Below the pieces are notes generated by a model that made no database searches, was not told where the DNA came from, and saw only the letters and a program-made list of their open reading frames with translations. From Chloroflexota bacterium (GTDB lineage Bacteria; Chloroflexota; Dehalococcoidia; SM23-28-2; HRBIN24), in NCBI GenBank assembly GCA_030550295.1, contig JAUQPQ010000004.1, positions 1 to 36,946 of the forward strand: 36,946 bases of DNA, written 5' to 3'. The translations under genes and the position numbers were made by a program. Shown here piece after piece: positions 30,643-36,946 of the stretch (position 1 is its first letter; the number at the start of each line of letters is the position of its first letter).

Positions 30643-33366
30643 ATGATAGAGGTAAGCTCAGACCAGTCGCTTCGCATCTCTCGCTTCTTCACGCGGCCAG
30701 GGGTAGACCCTTTCCAGGAGGTAGAGTGGGAGGAGCGTAACGCCGTCATTGAGGGCCCCGATGGCAAGCCCGTATTCCAGCAAGAAGGGGTGGAGTTTCC
30801 GGCCTTTTGGAGCCAACATGCTACCAACGTTGTCGCCTCTAAGTACTTCCGTGGCCAGCTAGGTACGCCCCAAAGGGAACGCTCGGTACGTCAGCTCATC
30901 TCGAGGGTGGTGGATACCATTACTTGCTGGGGCAGAGATGGAGGATATTTCGCCACTGAGGAGGAGGCGGAGACCTTCCGCCAGGAGCTTAAGTACCTTC
31001 TTTTGCACCAAATGGCTGCCTTCAACTCCCCTGTTTACTTCAACGTGGGTATAGAAGAGAGGCCCCAGTGCTCGGCCTGTTTCATCCTCTCGGTAGAAGA
31101 CAATATGGAGTCCATACTGGATTGGTACAAGACAGAGGGGAAGATTTTCAAAGGCGGCTCGGGATCTGGGATCAACCTCTCCTCCCTTAGGTCATCCAAG
31201 GAACCCCTCTCCTCTGGGGGCATGGCCTCTGGGCCTGTCTCCTTTATGCGGGGCGCCGATGCCATCGCTGGCACCATCAAGTCAGGTGGGAAGACGCGCC
31301 GGGCGGCCAAGATGGTAATCCTCAACGTGGACCACCCTGACATTGAGGAGTTCATCTGGTGCAAGGCGAAGGAGGAGCGCAAGGCGCGTGCCCTAGCCCA
31401 GGCCGGCTGGGATTCCTCTTTAGACTCTGACCTTTGGATATCCATCCAGTACCAGAACGCCAATAACTCGGTGCGCGTGACCGATGATTTCATGCGCGCT
31501 GTCATAGAAGACCGGGAGTGGCATACGCGCTATGTCACTACGGGCCAAATATGCTCCACCTACAGGGCACGCGACCTTTTGCGACAGATGGCACAGGCCG
31601 CTTGGGAGTGCGCTGACCCAGGCATCCAGTACGACACCACCATCAACGACTGGCATACATGTCCTAACTCGGGGCGCATCAATGCTAGCAACCCCTGCTC
31701 CGAATACATGCACTTGGACGACTCGGCCTGTAACCTGGCCTCCCTCAACCTCCTCAAGTTCCTGCGGGAAGACTATACCTTTGACGTTGAGGCCTTCAAG
31801 CGGGCAGTGGAGGTAATGATCACCGCCCAAGAGATCATCGTGGACAATGCCTCCTATCCTACCGATAAGATTGCGCGCAATGCCCACAACTATCGCCAGT
31901 TGGGGCTGGGCTACACCAACTTGGGGGCCTTGCTCATGACCCTCGGCTTGCCTTACGACTCAGAACAGGGGCGAGCGTATGGGGCGGCCGTAACTGCCCT
32001 CATGAGTGGCTATGCCTACGCCGTCTCGGCCCGCATCGCTGCCCGCCTGGGCCCCTTCCCAGGGTATGAGGCCAACCGGGAGCCCATGTTGAGAGTGATA
32101 AGCAAGCACCGAGAACACGCCTACCGTATCTATGAGCTGGGCCGCTACGGTCGCCTGGCCTCGGAGCCCGAACTTGGGGAGCCGGAATGGGCAGCCCAAG
32201 TACCGGGCCTTTTGGAGCTAGTGGCCGCTGCCCGCCAAAGCTGGGACGAAGCTCTTGCCCTAGGTAAGGCTCACGGCTACCGCAATGCCCAGGTGACCGT
32301 AATCGCCCCCACGGGGACGATCAGCTTCATGATGGACTGCGATACCACTGGCATTGAGCCCGAGCTGGCCCTGGTGAAATACAAGCTCCTGGTAGGGGGA
32401 GGGATGATGCGGCTGGTGAACCGGGCCGTTCCCAGGGCCCTGCAGCGGCTAGGCTACTCGCGCGACCAAATAGAGGCGATAGTGGCCTACGTAGAGGCCC
32501 ACGGCACCATGGAGGGTGCTCCTCACTTGCGAGAGGAACACTTGCCTGTCTTCGACTGCGCCTTCAAGGCGCCAGAGGGCCAACGTTTCGTCCACTGGAT
32601 GGGCCACATTCGCATGATGGGCGCCGTCCAGCCCTTTATCTCTGGCGCCATCTCCAAGACGGTCAACTTGCCCGAAGATGCCACGGTGGAGGATGTGGAG
32701 CAGGCCTTCGTTGAGGGATGGCGACATGGGCTAAAGGCCCTCTCCATCTACCGCAACGGTAGCAAGACCACCCAGGTGTTGGTGACCGAGCTCCAGGAGG
32801 AGAGGCCAAAGCCAGTGCGCCGTCGCCTGCCTGATACCCGTCAGTCCCTCACCCATAAGTTTGCGGTGGGAGGTCACGAGGGCTACATCACCGTAGGCCT
32901 GTATGAGGACGGCTTCCCTGGTGAGATCTTCATCACCATGGCCAAGGAGGGCTCCACCCTCTCCGGCATGGCCGATGCCTTTGCAACGGCCATCTCCTTG
33001 GCCCTCCAGTATGGGGTGCCCTTGCGCGACCTGGTCTACAAGTTCAGCCACATGCGCTTCGAGCCTTCTGGGCCCACTGGCAACCCAGAGATCCCCATAG
33101 CCCAGAGCATAGTAGACTATATCTTCCGGTGGCTCGGTTCCCAGTTCCTCTCGGACGAGGAGAAAGCAGAGCTGGGCATCGTCACCCCAGAGGTTCGAGA
33201 GAAGCTTGCCCGCCTCCAGCCTAAGCAGCTCCCCTTGCTGGAGGTAGCAAGGAATGGCCCCGCCCGTGACGATGCCCCACCCTGCCCCAGCTGTGGCTGT
33301 ATCATGGTGCGCCGGGGCGCCTGCTACTGCTGCGATAACTGTGGCACCACCACCGGCTGCAGCTAG
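30643..33366 (+). CDS. nrdJ: Adenosylcobalamin-dependent (class II) ribonucleotide reductase, long form
   Basis: This enzyme reduces ribonucleotides to deoxyribonucleotides using a B12-derived thiyl radical, without oxygen. It has 907 aa. The active-site set is complete: C146 (QCSACF) and C363 (SACNLASLNL) form the redox pair, and NPCSE (350-354) holds the thiyl cysteine C352 and glutamate E354. The 11-residue step from thiyl to redox cysteine matches other NrdJ enzymes. FIWCKAKEERKARALAQAG and SDLWISIQYQNANNSVRV mark the long subtype. The C-terminus has a TSCPD-type domain ([18 protein letters not shown]) and a cysteine-rich zinc tail, CPSCGC to GTTTGCS, likely used for re-reduction. No ATP-cone is visible. 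GGGAGGT at 30631-30637 supports the start. Confidence 0.94.
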   Translation: MIEVSSDQSLRISRFFTRPGVDPFQEVEWEERNAVIEGPDGKPVFQQEGVEFPAFWSQHATNVVASKYFRGQLGTPQRERSVRQLISRVVDTITCWGRDGGYFATEEEAETFRQELKYLLLHQMAAFNSPVYFNVGIEERPQCSACFILSVEDNMESILDWYKTEGKIFKGGSGSGINLSSLRSSKEPLSSGGMASGPVSFMRGADAIAGTIKSGGKTRRAAKMVILNVDHPDIEEFIWCKAKEERKARALAQAGWDSSLDSDLWISIQYQNANNSVRVTDDFMRAVIEDREWHTRYVTTGQICSTYRARDLLRQMAQAAWECADPGIQYDTTINDWHTCPNSGRINASNPCSEYMHLDDSACNLASLNLLKFLREDYTFDVEAFKRAVEVMITAQEIIVDNASYPTDKIARNAHNYRQLGLGYTNLGALLMTLGLPYDSEQGRAYGAAVTALMSGYAYAVSARIAARLGPFPGYEANREPMLRVISKHREHAYRIYELGRYGRLASEPELGEPEWAAQVPGLLELVAAARQSWDEALALGKAHGYRNAQVTVIAPTGTISFMMDCDTTGIEPELALVKYKLLVGGGMMRLVNRAVPRALQRLGYSRDQIEAIVAYVEAHGTMEGAPHLREEHLPVFDCAFKAPEGQRFVHWMGHIRMMGAVQPFISGAISKTVNLPEDATVEDVEQAFVEGWRHGLKALSIYRNGSKTTQVLVTELQEERPKPVRRRLPDTRQSLTHKFAVGGHEGYITVGLYEDGFPGEIFITMAKEGSTLSGMADAFATAISLALQYGVPLRDLVYKFSHMRFEPSGPTGNPEIPIAQSIVDYIFRWLGSQFLSDEEKAELGIVTPEVREKLARLQPKQLPLLEVARNGPARDDAPPCPSCGCIMVRRGACYCCDNCGTTTGCS

Positions 33367-33424
33367 GCCGCACCTTTGGCCACTGCAGCCCACCTAGGCC
33401 CAGTCCGGGGGTTGGGGATGATGA

Positions 33425-33442
33425 GGTAGGGCAGAACCTACC
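33425..33442. other. Perfect short hairpin downstream of nrdJ
   Basis: GGTAGG-GCAGAA-CCTACC is a six-pair stem in the region after the nrdJ stop. No T-run follows. It may stabilise the nrdJ mRNA 3' end ahead of the terminator at 33451. Confidence 0.35.
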
Positions 33443-33450
33443 GACGTCTG

Positions 33451-33508
33451 CGTCCCCGCCCCTGCCATGTTTAACATTGAACATGGCCCTAGGGACGTTT
33501 TTCATTTT
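33451..33508 (+). terminator. Composite intrinsic terminator after nrdJ
   Basis: The outer stem CGTCCC (33451-33456) pairs with GGGACG (33492-33497). The inner stem GCCATGTT (33464-33471) pairs with AACATGGC (33480-33487). The outer stem is followed at once by TTTTT, then CA and TTTT. This two-tier stem plus T-tract is the best terminator in the window. Confidence 0.7.
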
Positions 33509-33522
33509 CCCCTCCCTTTATC

Positions 33523-33540
33523 ACACCGCGCATACGGTGT
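33523..33540. promoter_or_regulatory. Perfect dyad upstream of the DUF488 operon
   Basis: ACACCG-CGCATA-CGGTGT is a perfect 6-bp inverted repeat ending 15 bp before the -35 at 33556. It is centred about 60 bp before the predicted start site, a usual place for an activator or upstream operator. The binding protein is unknown. Confidence 0.4.
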
Positions 33541-33555
33541 CAAACTTCATCCTCC

Positions 33556-33584
33556 TTGATGGTGCAGCAGGGGAAGCATACAAT
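33556..33584 (+). promoter_or_regulatory. Promoter of the DUF488-PAS operon
   Basis: TTGATG (33556-33561), a 17-bp spacer and TACAAT (33579-33584) make a good sigma-70-type promoter. The start site would be near 33591, two bases before the ATG at 33593. The region holds no Shine-Dalgarno, so the message should be leaderless. Confidence 0.65.
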
Positions 33585-33592
33585 TTTGGCAA

Positions 33593-33958
33593 ATGGTGAA
33601 ACTTAAACGGGCCTATGAGCCCCCTTGTGCTGACGACGGTGAGCGCTTCCTGGTGGATCGACTTTGGCCTCGGGGGCTGAGGCGAGGGGAGCTCTCCCTT
33701 GCCGGCTGGCTAAAAGATCTAGCTCCAAGCGATGAGCTCCGCCGATGGTTCGGACATGACTCCACCAAGTGGCCCCAATTCTGTGAGCGCTACCGCCAGG
33801 AGCTGCAAATGCCAGAGAAGCAGGCCCTGCTGCGCATCCTGGCCCAGAAGGCTCAAGAGGGGACCGTTACCCTGGTCTACGCAGCTCAGGACAAGGAACA
33901 CAACAACGCTGTGGTTCTGAAACAACTCATAGACGAGATGATAGGGAGGGGGTCATGA
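33593..33958 (+). CDS. DUF488 (YeaO-like) protein
   Basis: This 121-aa soluble protein has the DUF488 family signature RFLVDRLWPRGLRRGEL, then WLKDLAPSDELRRWFGHDSTKWPQFCERYRQEL and the C-terminal GTVTLVYAAQDKEHNNAVVLKQLI. The family is common in bacteria; its biochemical role is not established to my knowledge. A leaderless start is likely (see promoter). The stop overlaps the PAS gene start (ATGA), so the two are co-translated. Both sit between two ribonucleotide reductase genes, but the terminator at 33451 shows they form a separate unit. Confidence 0.88.
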   Translation: MVKLKRAYEPPCADDGERFLVDRLWPRGLRRGELSLAGWLKDLAPSDELRRWFGHDSTKWPQFCERYRQELQMPEKQALLRILAQKAQEGTVTLVYAAQDKEHNNAVVLKQLIDEMIGRGS

Positions 33959-34407
33959 GCTGGCCTTATAGCGAGGCCGAGCTGTGCACGTTAGTAATAA
34001 GAGAAGCTGCCCATGCCATAATAGTCGCTGATAGAGAGGGGGTCATAAGGCTCTGGAACCGTGGTGCCGAGGAGCTCTTCGCCTATTCGGCCGAGGAAGC
34101 TTTGGGCCAGAGCCTTAACCTCATCATCCCCGAGAGGCACCGCCAGGCCCATTGGGAAGGTTACTACCGGGCGATGGCCAAAGGGCAGACCAAGTATGCC
34201 CGGGGCCAGCTCCTGTCTGTACCCGCCCTGCGAAGGGACGGCTCCCGCATCTCCGTTGAGTTCACTGTCGCCCTCTTGAAAGACGTTAACGGTGAGGTCC
34301 AGGGCATCGCTGCCGTTATGGCCGATGTCACCGAGAGATGGCAACGCGAGAAGGCTTTGCGGGAGCAGCTAGCCCAACTGGAGCGGCGCCTAGGGGAGAC
34401 GATGTGA
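33955..34407 (+). CDS. Stand-alone PAS-domain protein
   Basis: This 150-aa protein contains one PAS domain (about 12-125): the N-cap, AAHAIIVADREGVIRLWNRGAEELF, GYSxxEALGQ-type sequence (FAYSAEEALGQSLNLIIPERHR), the middle RRDGSRISVEFTVALL, and GIAAVMADVTERW. A short coiled coil (REKALREQLAQLERRLGETM) ends the protein. No kinase, GGDEF, HTH or other output domain is present. It may act as a small sensor or dimerisation partner. The ligand is unknown; I see no clear heme histidine or LOV cysteine motif (no GRNCRFLQ). It overlaps the DUF488 gene by four bases. Confidence 0.88.
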   Translation: MSWPYSEAELCTLVIREAAHAIIVADREGVIRLWNRGAEELFAYSAEEALGQSLNLIIPERHRQAHWEGYYRAMAKGQTKYARGQLLSVPALRRDGSRISVEFTVALLKDVNGEVQGIAAVMADVTERWQREKALREQLAQLERRLGETM

Positions 34408-34409
34408 TA

Positions 34410-34430
34410 AGCCTCTGCCCCCCTGAGGCT
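34410..34430 (+). terminator. Hairpin after the PAS gene
   Basis: AGCCTC, a nine-base C-rich loop and GAGGCT form a six-pair stem directly after the PAS stop. There is no T-run, so termination would be weak or factor-dependent. Confidence 0.3.
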
Positions 34431-34443
34431 GTTGGAGCTGAAA

Positions 34444-34465
34444 ACTGCTAACGCAGTGCTATACT
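34444..34465 (+). promoter_or_regulatory. Promoter and dyad upstream of the second nrdJ
   Basis: TGCTATACT (34457-34465) is an extended -10 (TATACT 34460-34465). The -35 is poor. ACTGC-TAAC-GCAGT (34444-34457) is a perfect 5-bp dyad lying across the spacer, a natural operator place. It does not resemble the NrdR boxes upstream of nrdR. The start site would be near 34472, before TGAGAGGA (34475-34482) and ATG 34487. Confidence 0.5.
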
Positions 34466-34486
34466 GGGACGGGGTGAGAGGAATAT

Positions 34487-36790
34487 ATGGCAGAGATAGC
34501 TCTGAGCGATAACGCCCGCATCGTTCTAGAGCGGCGGTATTTGGCCAAGGACGAAAGAGGGCGCCCCACAGAGACTCCGGAGGAGATGTTCCGGCGGGTG
34601 GCCCACAACGTGGCCCAGGCCGAGCTCCTCTATCAGCCTTTGGAAGATCATGCCCGTGCTGCCTATTGGGAGGAGGAATTCTATCGCCTTATGACTTCTC
34701 TGGAATTCCTCCCCAACTCCCCCACCCTCATGAACGCTGGCCGTGAGCTGCAGCAGCTGGCTGCGTGCTTCGTTTTGCCCGTGGAGGACTCCATAGAGGG
34801 GATATTTGAGACGATTAAGGAGACGGCCATCATTCACAAGACGGGCGGAGGCACGGGCTTCTCCTTTTCGCGCCTGCGGCCGGAAGGGGACAGGGTGCGT
34901 ACTACTATGGGCATAGCATCGGGCCCCGTCTCCTTCATCAAGGTCTTCGATGCCGCCACTGAGGCGATAAAGCAGGGGGGGACCCGGCGTGGTGCCAACA
35001 TGGGCATTCTTCACATCTCCCATCCCGATATAGAGAAGTTCATAACCCTTAAGGTAGACGGGCGCACTCTGCCCAACTTCAACATATCCGTAGCAGTGAC
35101 CGATGAGTTCATGGAGGCGGTGGAGGTGGGCAAGGATTTCCCGTTGGTGAACCCCCGCACGGGAGAGGTAGTGGCCCAAAGGCCAGCCCGACACCTGTTC
35201 GACCTCATAGTGGACAGCGCCTGGCAGTGTGGCGACCCTGGCCTGGTGTTCATCGACCGCATCAACGCTGCCAACCCTACTCCTCATCTGGGAAAGATAG
35301 AGGCCACAAACCCCTGTGGCGAGCAGCCCCTCTTGCCGTACGAGTCCTGCACCCTGGGCTCTATCAACTTAGGGAAGTTCGTCAAGGAGGAGGGGCAAAA
35401 GAGGCGCGTCTATTGGGAGAAGTTGGCCCAAGTGATACCCGTATGTGTCCGCTTCTTGGACGACGTTATCGACGTCAACCGTTATCCTACCCCCCGCATC
35501 GCTGAGGCCACCAAGAAGACGCGCAAGATAGGGCTAGGGGTAATGGGCTGGCACGATTTGCTCCTACGCCTGGGCATCCCCTACGACTCGGAAGAGGCCT
35601 TGGCCTTGGCCGAGGAGGTGATGGGTTTCATCCAGGACAAGGCCAACGAAGCCTCCCTAGCTCTGGCCGAGGAGAGGGGCACGTATCCGGCGTGGGAGGG
35701 CTCTCGTCACTATCCCCATTACCCCTATCGCAACGCCACCCGCACCACCATCGCCCCTACGGGTACTATCTCCATCATTGCTGGCTGCTCCTCAGGCATT
35801 GAACCTCTCTTCTCCCTCGCCTTCTACAGGCATCATTACCTAGACCCTGAAGATCCCAGCCGGATAACCCGCCTAAAGGAGGTGAACCCTTACTTCGTGG
35901 AGGTAGCCCAGAGGGAGGGATTTTACTCCGAGGAGCTGGTGGAGTTTTTGGCCCAGGGCGGCAAGTTGAGGGAGCGTCCTGAGGTGCCCGATTGGGCCAA
36001 GCGCCTCTTTGTGACTGCCTTGGACATAAGCCCCGAGGGGCATGTGCGGATGCAGGCTGCCTTCCAACGCCATACCGACAACGCTGTCTCTAAGACTATC
36101 AATTTGCCCAAGGACGCCACTAGGGAGGATGTGGCAGGGGCCTTCTGGCTGGCCTACCGAGAGGGGGTCAAAGGTATCACCGTCTTTCGCGAGGGGTCCA
36201 AGTTTATGGCCGTCCTATCCCACGCTACGGCCAATCTACCGGGGCCAGAACAAGAAGCTGGGCCGGTGGCTAAGGAATTAGGATCGCAGGTGCGCCGTCC
36301 CCTTCCCTACAGGGAGCGCCTGCCCGATGAGCGGCGCTCTATCACCCACAAGTTCCGGGTAGGGGAGCAGGAAGGCTACATAACGGTAGGGCTATATGAT
36401 GATGGGCGTCCTGGGGAGATATTCATAAAGATAGCCAAAGAGGGCTCTACCGTATCTGGGCTTATGGATGCCGTTGCCCTCCTCACCTCGGTGGCCCTGC
36501 AGTATGGCGTCCCGGCAGAAGAGTTGGCCCGCAAGCTGAAAAATACCCGTTTTGAGCCTTATGGCCCCACCAATAACCCTCGCATACCCTGGGCTACCTC
36601 GATAGTAGACTACATATTCCGGTGGCTGGAGATGAAGTTCTCGCAGCCGGGTGGGCCAGCAGAGCCGCTGGATCCTGCCATGCGCCCTGGAGAGCAGACG
36701 GGCATGACCTGCCCTGAGTGTGGTGCCCTTCTGATCTACCAGGAGGGCTGTCTTGTGTGCCGAAGCTGCGGCTATAACAAGTGCGGATGA
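34487..36790 (+). CDS. nrdJ: Adenosylcobalamin-dependent (class II) ribonucleotide reductase, short form
   Basis: This is the second B12-type reductase, 767 aa. The catalytic set is complete: redox cysteines C94 ([12 protein letters not shown]) and C288 ([10 protein letters not shown]), and NPCGE (275-279... N275, C277, E279) with the thiyl cysteine. The C277-C288 step is again 11. [15 protein letters not shown] and [12 protein letters not shown] are typical of the short, Thermotoga/archaea-like subtype. The C-terminus has the same TSCPD-like domain as the other nrdJ ([19 protein letters not shown]) and the zinc tail CPECG to [10 protein letters not shown]. It lacks the FIWCKAKEERKARALAQAG insertion of the long form. 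TGAGAGGA supports the start. Two class II enzymes may be used under different conditions; the sequence does not show which. Confidence 0.94.
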   Translation: MAEIALSDNARIVLERRYLAKDERGRPTETPEEMFRRVAHNVAQAELLYQPLEDHARAAYWEEEFYRLMTSLEFLPNSPTLMNAGRELQQLAACFVLPVEDSIEGIFETIKETAIIHKTGGGTGFSFSRLRPEGDRVRTTMGIASGPVSFIKVFDAATEAIKQGGTRRGANMGILHISHPDIEKFITLKVDGRTLPNFNISVAVTDEFMEAVEVGKDFPLVNPRTGEVVAQRPARHLFDLIVDSAWQCGDPGLVFIDRINAANPTPHLGKIEATNPCGEQPLLPYESCTLGSINLGKFVKEEGQKRRVYWEKLAQVIPVCVRFLDDVIDVNRYPTPRIAEATKKTRKIGLGVMGWHDLLLRLGIPYDSEEALALAEEVMGFIQDKANEASLALAEERGTYPAWEGSRHYPHYPYRNATRTTIAPTGTISIIAGCSSGIEPLFSLAFYRHHYLDPEDPSRITRLKEVNPYFVEVAQREGFYSEELVEFLAQGGKLRERPEVPDWAKRLFVTALDISPEGHVRMQAAFQRHTDNAVSKTINLPKDATREDVAGAFWLAYREGVKGITVFREGSKFMAVLSHATANLPGPEQEAGPVAKELGSQVRRPLPYRERLPDERRSITHKFRVGEQEGYITVGLYDDGRPGEIFIKIAKEGSTVSGLMDAVALLTSVALQYGVPAEELARKLKNTRFEPYGPTNNPRIPWATSIVDYIFRWLEMKFSQPGGPAEPLDPAMRPGEQTGMTCPECGALLIYQEGCLVCRSCGYNKCG

Positions 36791-36946
36791 GTAAAGCCTC
36801 ATCGGCACCGATCAAGTATGAGTTTGTCCGTCTACGGGCCTTGGGCGATCTTTTATCCTTCGGCTGGTGTTTGCTATGGGGGAGGCGACGCTCCTTCGCC
36901 CGTGACGGCAAGCGGTTGATAGAGGTGAACCCTTTCCCGCGACGCA
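36787..36946 (+). CDS. Hypothetical protein, N-terminal part (cut by window edge)
   Basis: An ATG overlaps the nrdJ stop (ATGA at 36787-36790) and opens 53 codons with no stop to the window end. The product begins [13 protein letters not shown], has a hydrophobic patch LGDLLSFGWCLLW, then a basic stretch GRRRSFARDGKRL. I do not recognise a family. The ATGA coupling and the open frame suggest a real gene translated with nrdJ, but 53 codons is too short to be sure. Confidence 0.5.
   Translation, partial: MSKASSAPIKYEFVRLRALGDLLSFGWCLLWGRRRSFARDGKRLIEVNPFPRR

Noticed and set aside
32731-33393. 220-codon open frame on the minus strand
   Set aside because: Antisense to the conserved TSCPD and zinc-tail region of nrdJ; composition is that of a shadow frame.
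33469-33484. TGTTTAACATTGAACA resembles the ParB site parS (TGTTTCACGTGAAACA)
   Set aside because: Only 12 of 16 bases match and the central bases differ. It is better explained as the inner stem of the composite terminator followed by T-runs.
34526-35287. 253-codon open frame on the minus strand, the longest antisense frame
   Set aside because: Fully inside the second nrdJ, opposite its catalytic region; no family features.
1-36946. CRISPR arrays, insertion sequences, tRNA genes, or in-frame UGA selenocysteine codons
   Set aside because: I looked and saw no regularly spaced direct repeats, transposase motifs or tRNA arms, and no family is interrupted by an internal UGA. Inspection was by eye, so a weak case could be missed.

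Overview
The window is a gene-dense, G+C-rich bacterial chromosome segment with frequent ATA (Ile) and AGG (Arg) codons. It has no tRNA, rRNA, CRISPR array, insertion sequence or prophage gene that I can see. Nearly all genes are recognisable housekeeping families. The combination of a long dcw (division and cell wall) cluster, a SelB factor, a fused SecDF and two adenosylcobalamin-dependent ribonucleotide reductases suggests an anaerobic or facultative, possibly thermophilic bacterium. Chloroflexota is my best guess, but this is inferred from general gene content, not from a tree.

Layout. (1) 1-2835: the 5' end of aspS (minus strand) is divergent from hemW, and hemW is convergent with a class II histone-deacetylase-like gene. 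(2) 3000-4877: selB, preceded by a structured 76-base inverted-repeat leader. (3) 4874-13796: a minus-strand housekeeping run transcribed mog-trmD-rplS-priA-def-cca-yajC-secDF. (4) 13797-13951: a divergent control region with a tandem DnaA-box-like element, an extended -10 promoter and four 10-bp-phased TGGK repeats that look like a MraZ operator. (5) 13952-29859: a compact 15-gene dcw operon, mraZ-rsmH-ftsL-ftsI-murF-mraY-murD-ftsW-murG-murC-murB-ddl-ftsQ-ftsA-ftsZ. Most junctions are 1- or 4-base stop/start overlaps, and murE is missing from its usual place between ftsI and murF. (6) 29860-36790: a deoxynucleotide module of nrdR, a long class II reductase gene (nrdJ type, 907 aa), a terminator, a two-gene DUF488/PAS operon, and a second, diverged class II reductase gene (767 aa). 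A gene cut by the window end is translationally coupled to the last one.

How it fits together. The dcw operon makes lipid II (murF, mraY, murD, murG, murC, murB, ddl), flips and polymerises it at the septum (ftsW, ftsI) and builds the divisome (ftsL, ftsQ, ftsA, ftsZ). MraZ is the probable autoregulator. NrdR is the probable autoregulator of the nrdR-nrdJ unit: two boxes 31 bp apart bracket its -35, one filling the promoter spacer. The most interesting signal is non-coding. A 25-bp element, TGTGGA-N5-TGTGGATA plus flanks (21 of 25 positions identical), occurs upstream of both mraZ and nrdR. It resembles paired DnaA boxes one helical turn apart and could tie division and dNTP supply to DnaA. 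At least two genes (nrdR and the DUF488 gene) also have strong promoters placed so close to the start codon that their mRNAs should be leaderless or nearly so.

There is no gene-free stretch over 300 bases. The longest is 33367-33592, which holds a hairpin, a composite terminator, a dyad and a promoter. Positions were counted by hand; no alignment or database search was run.
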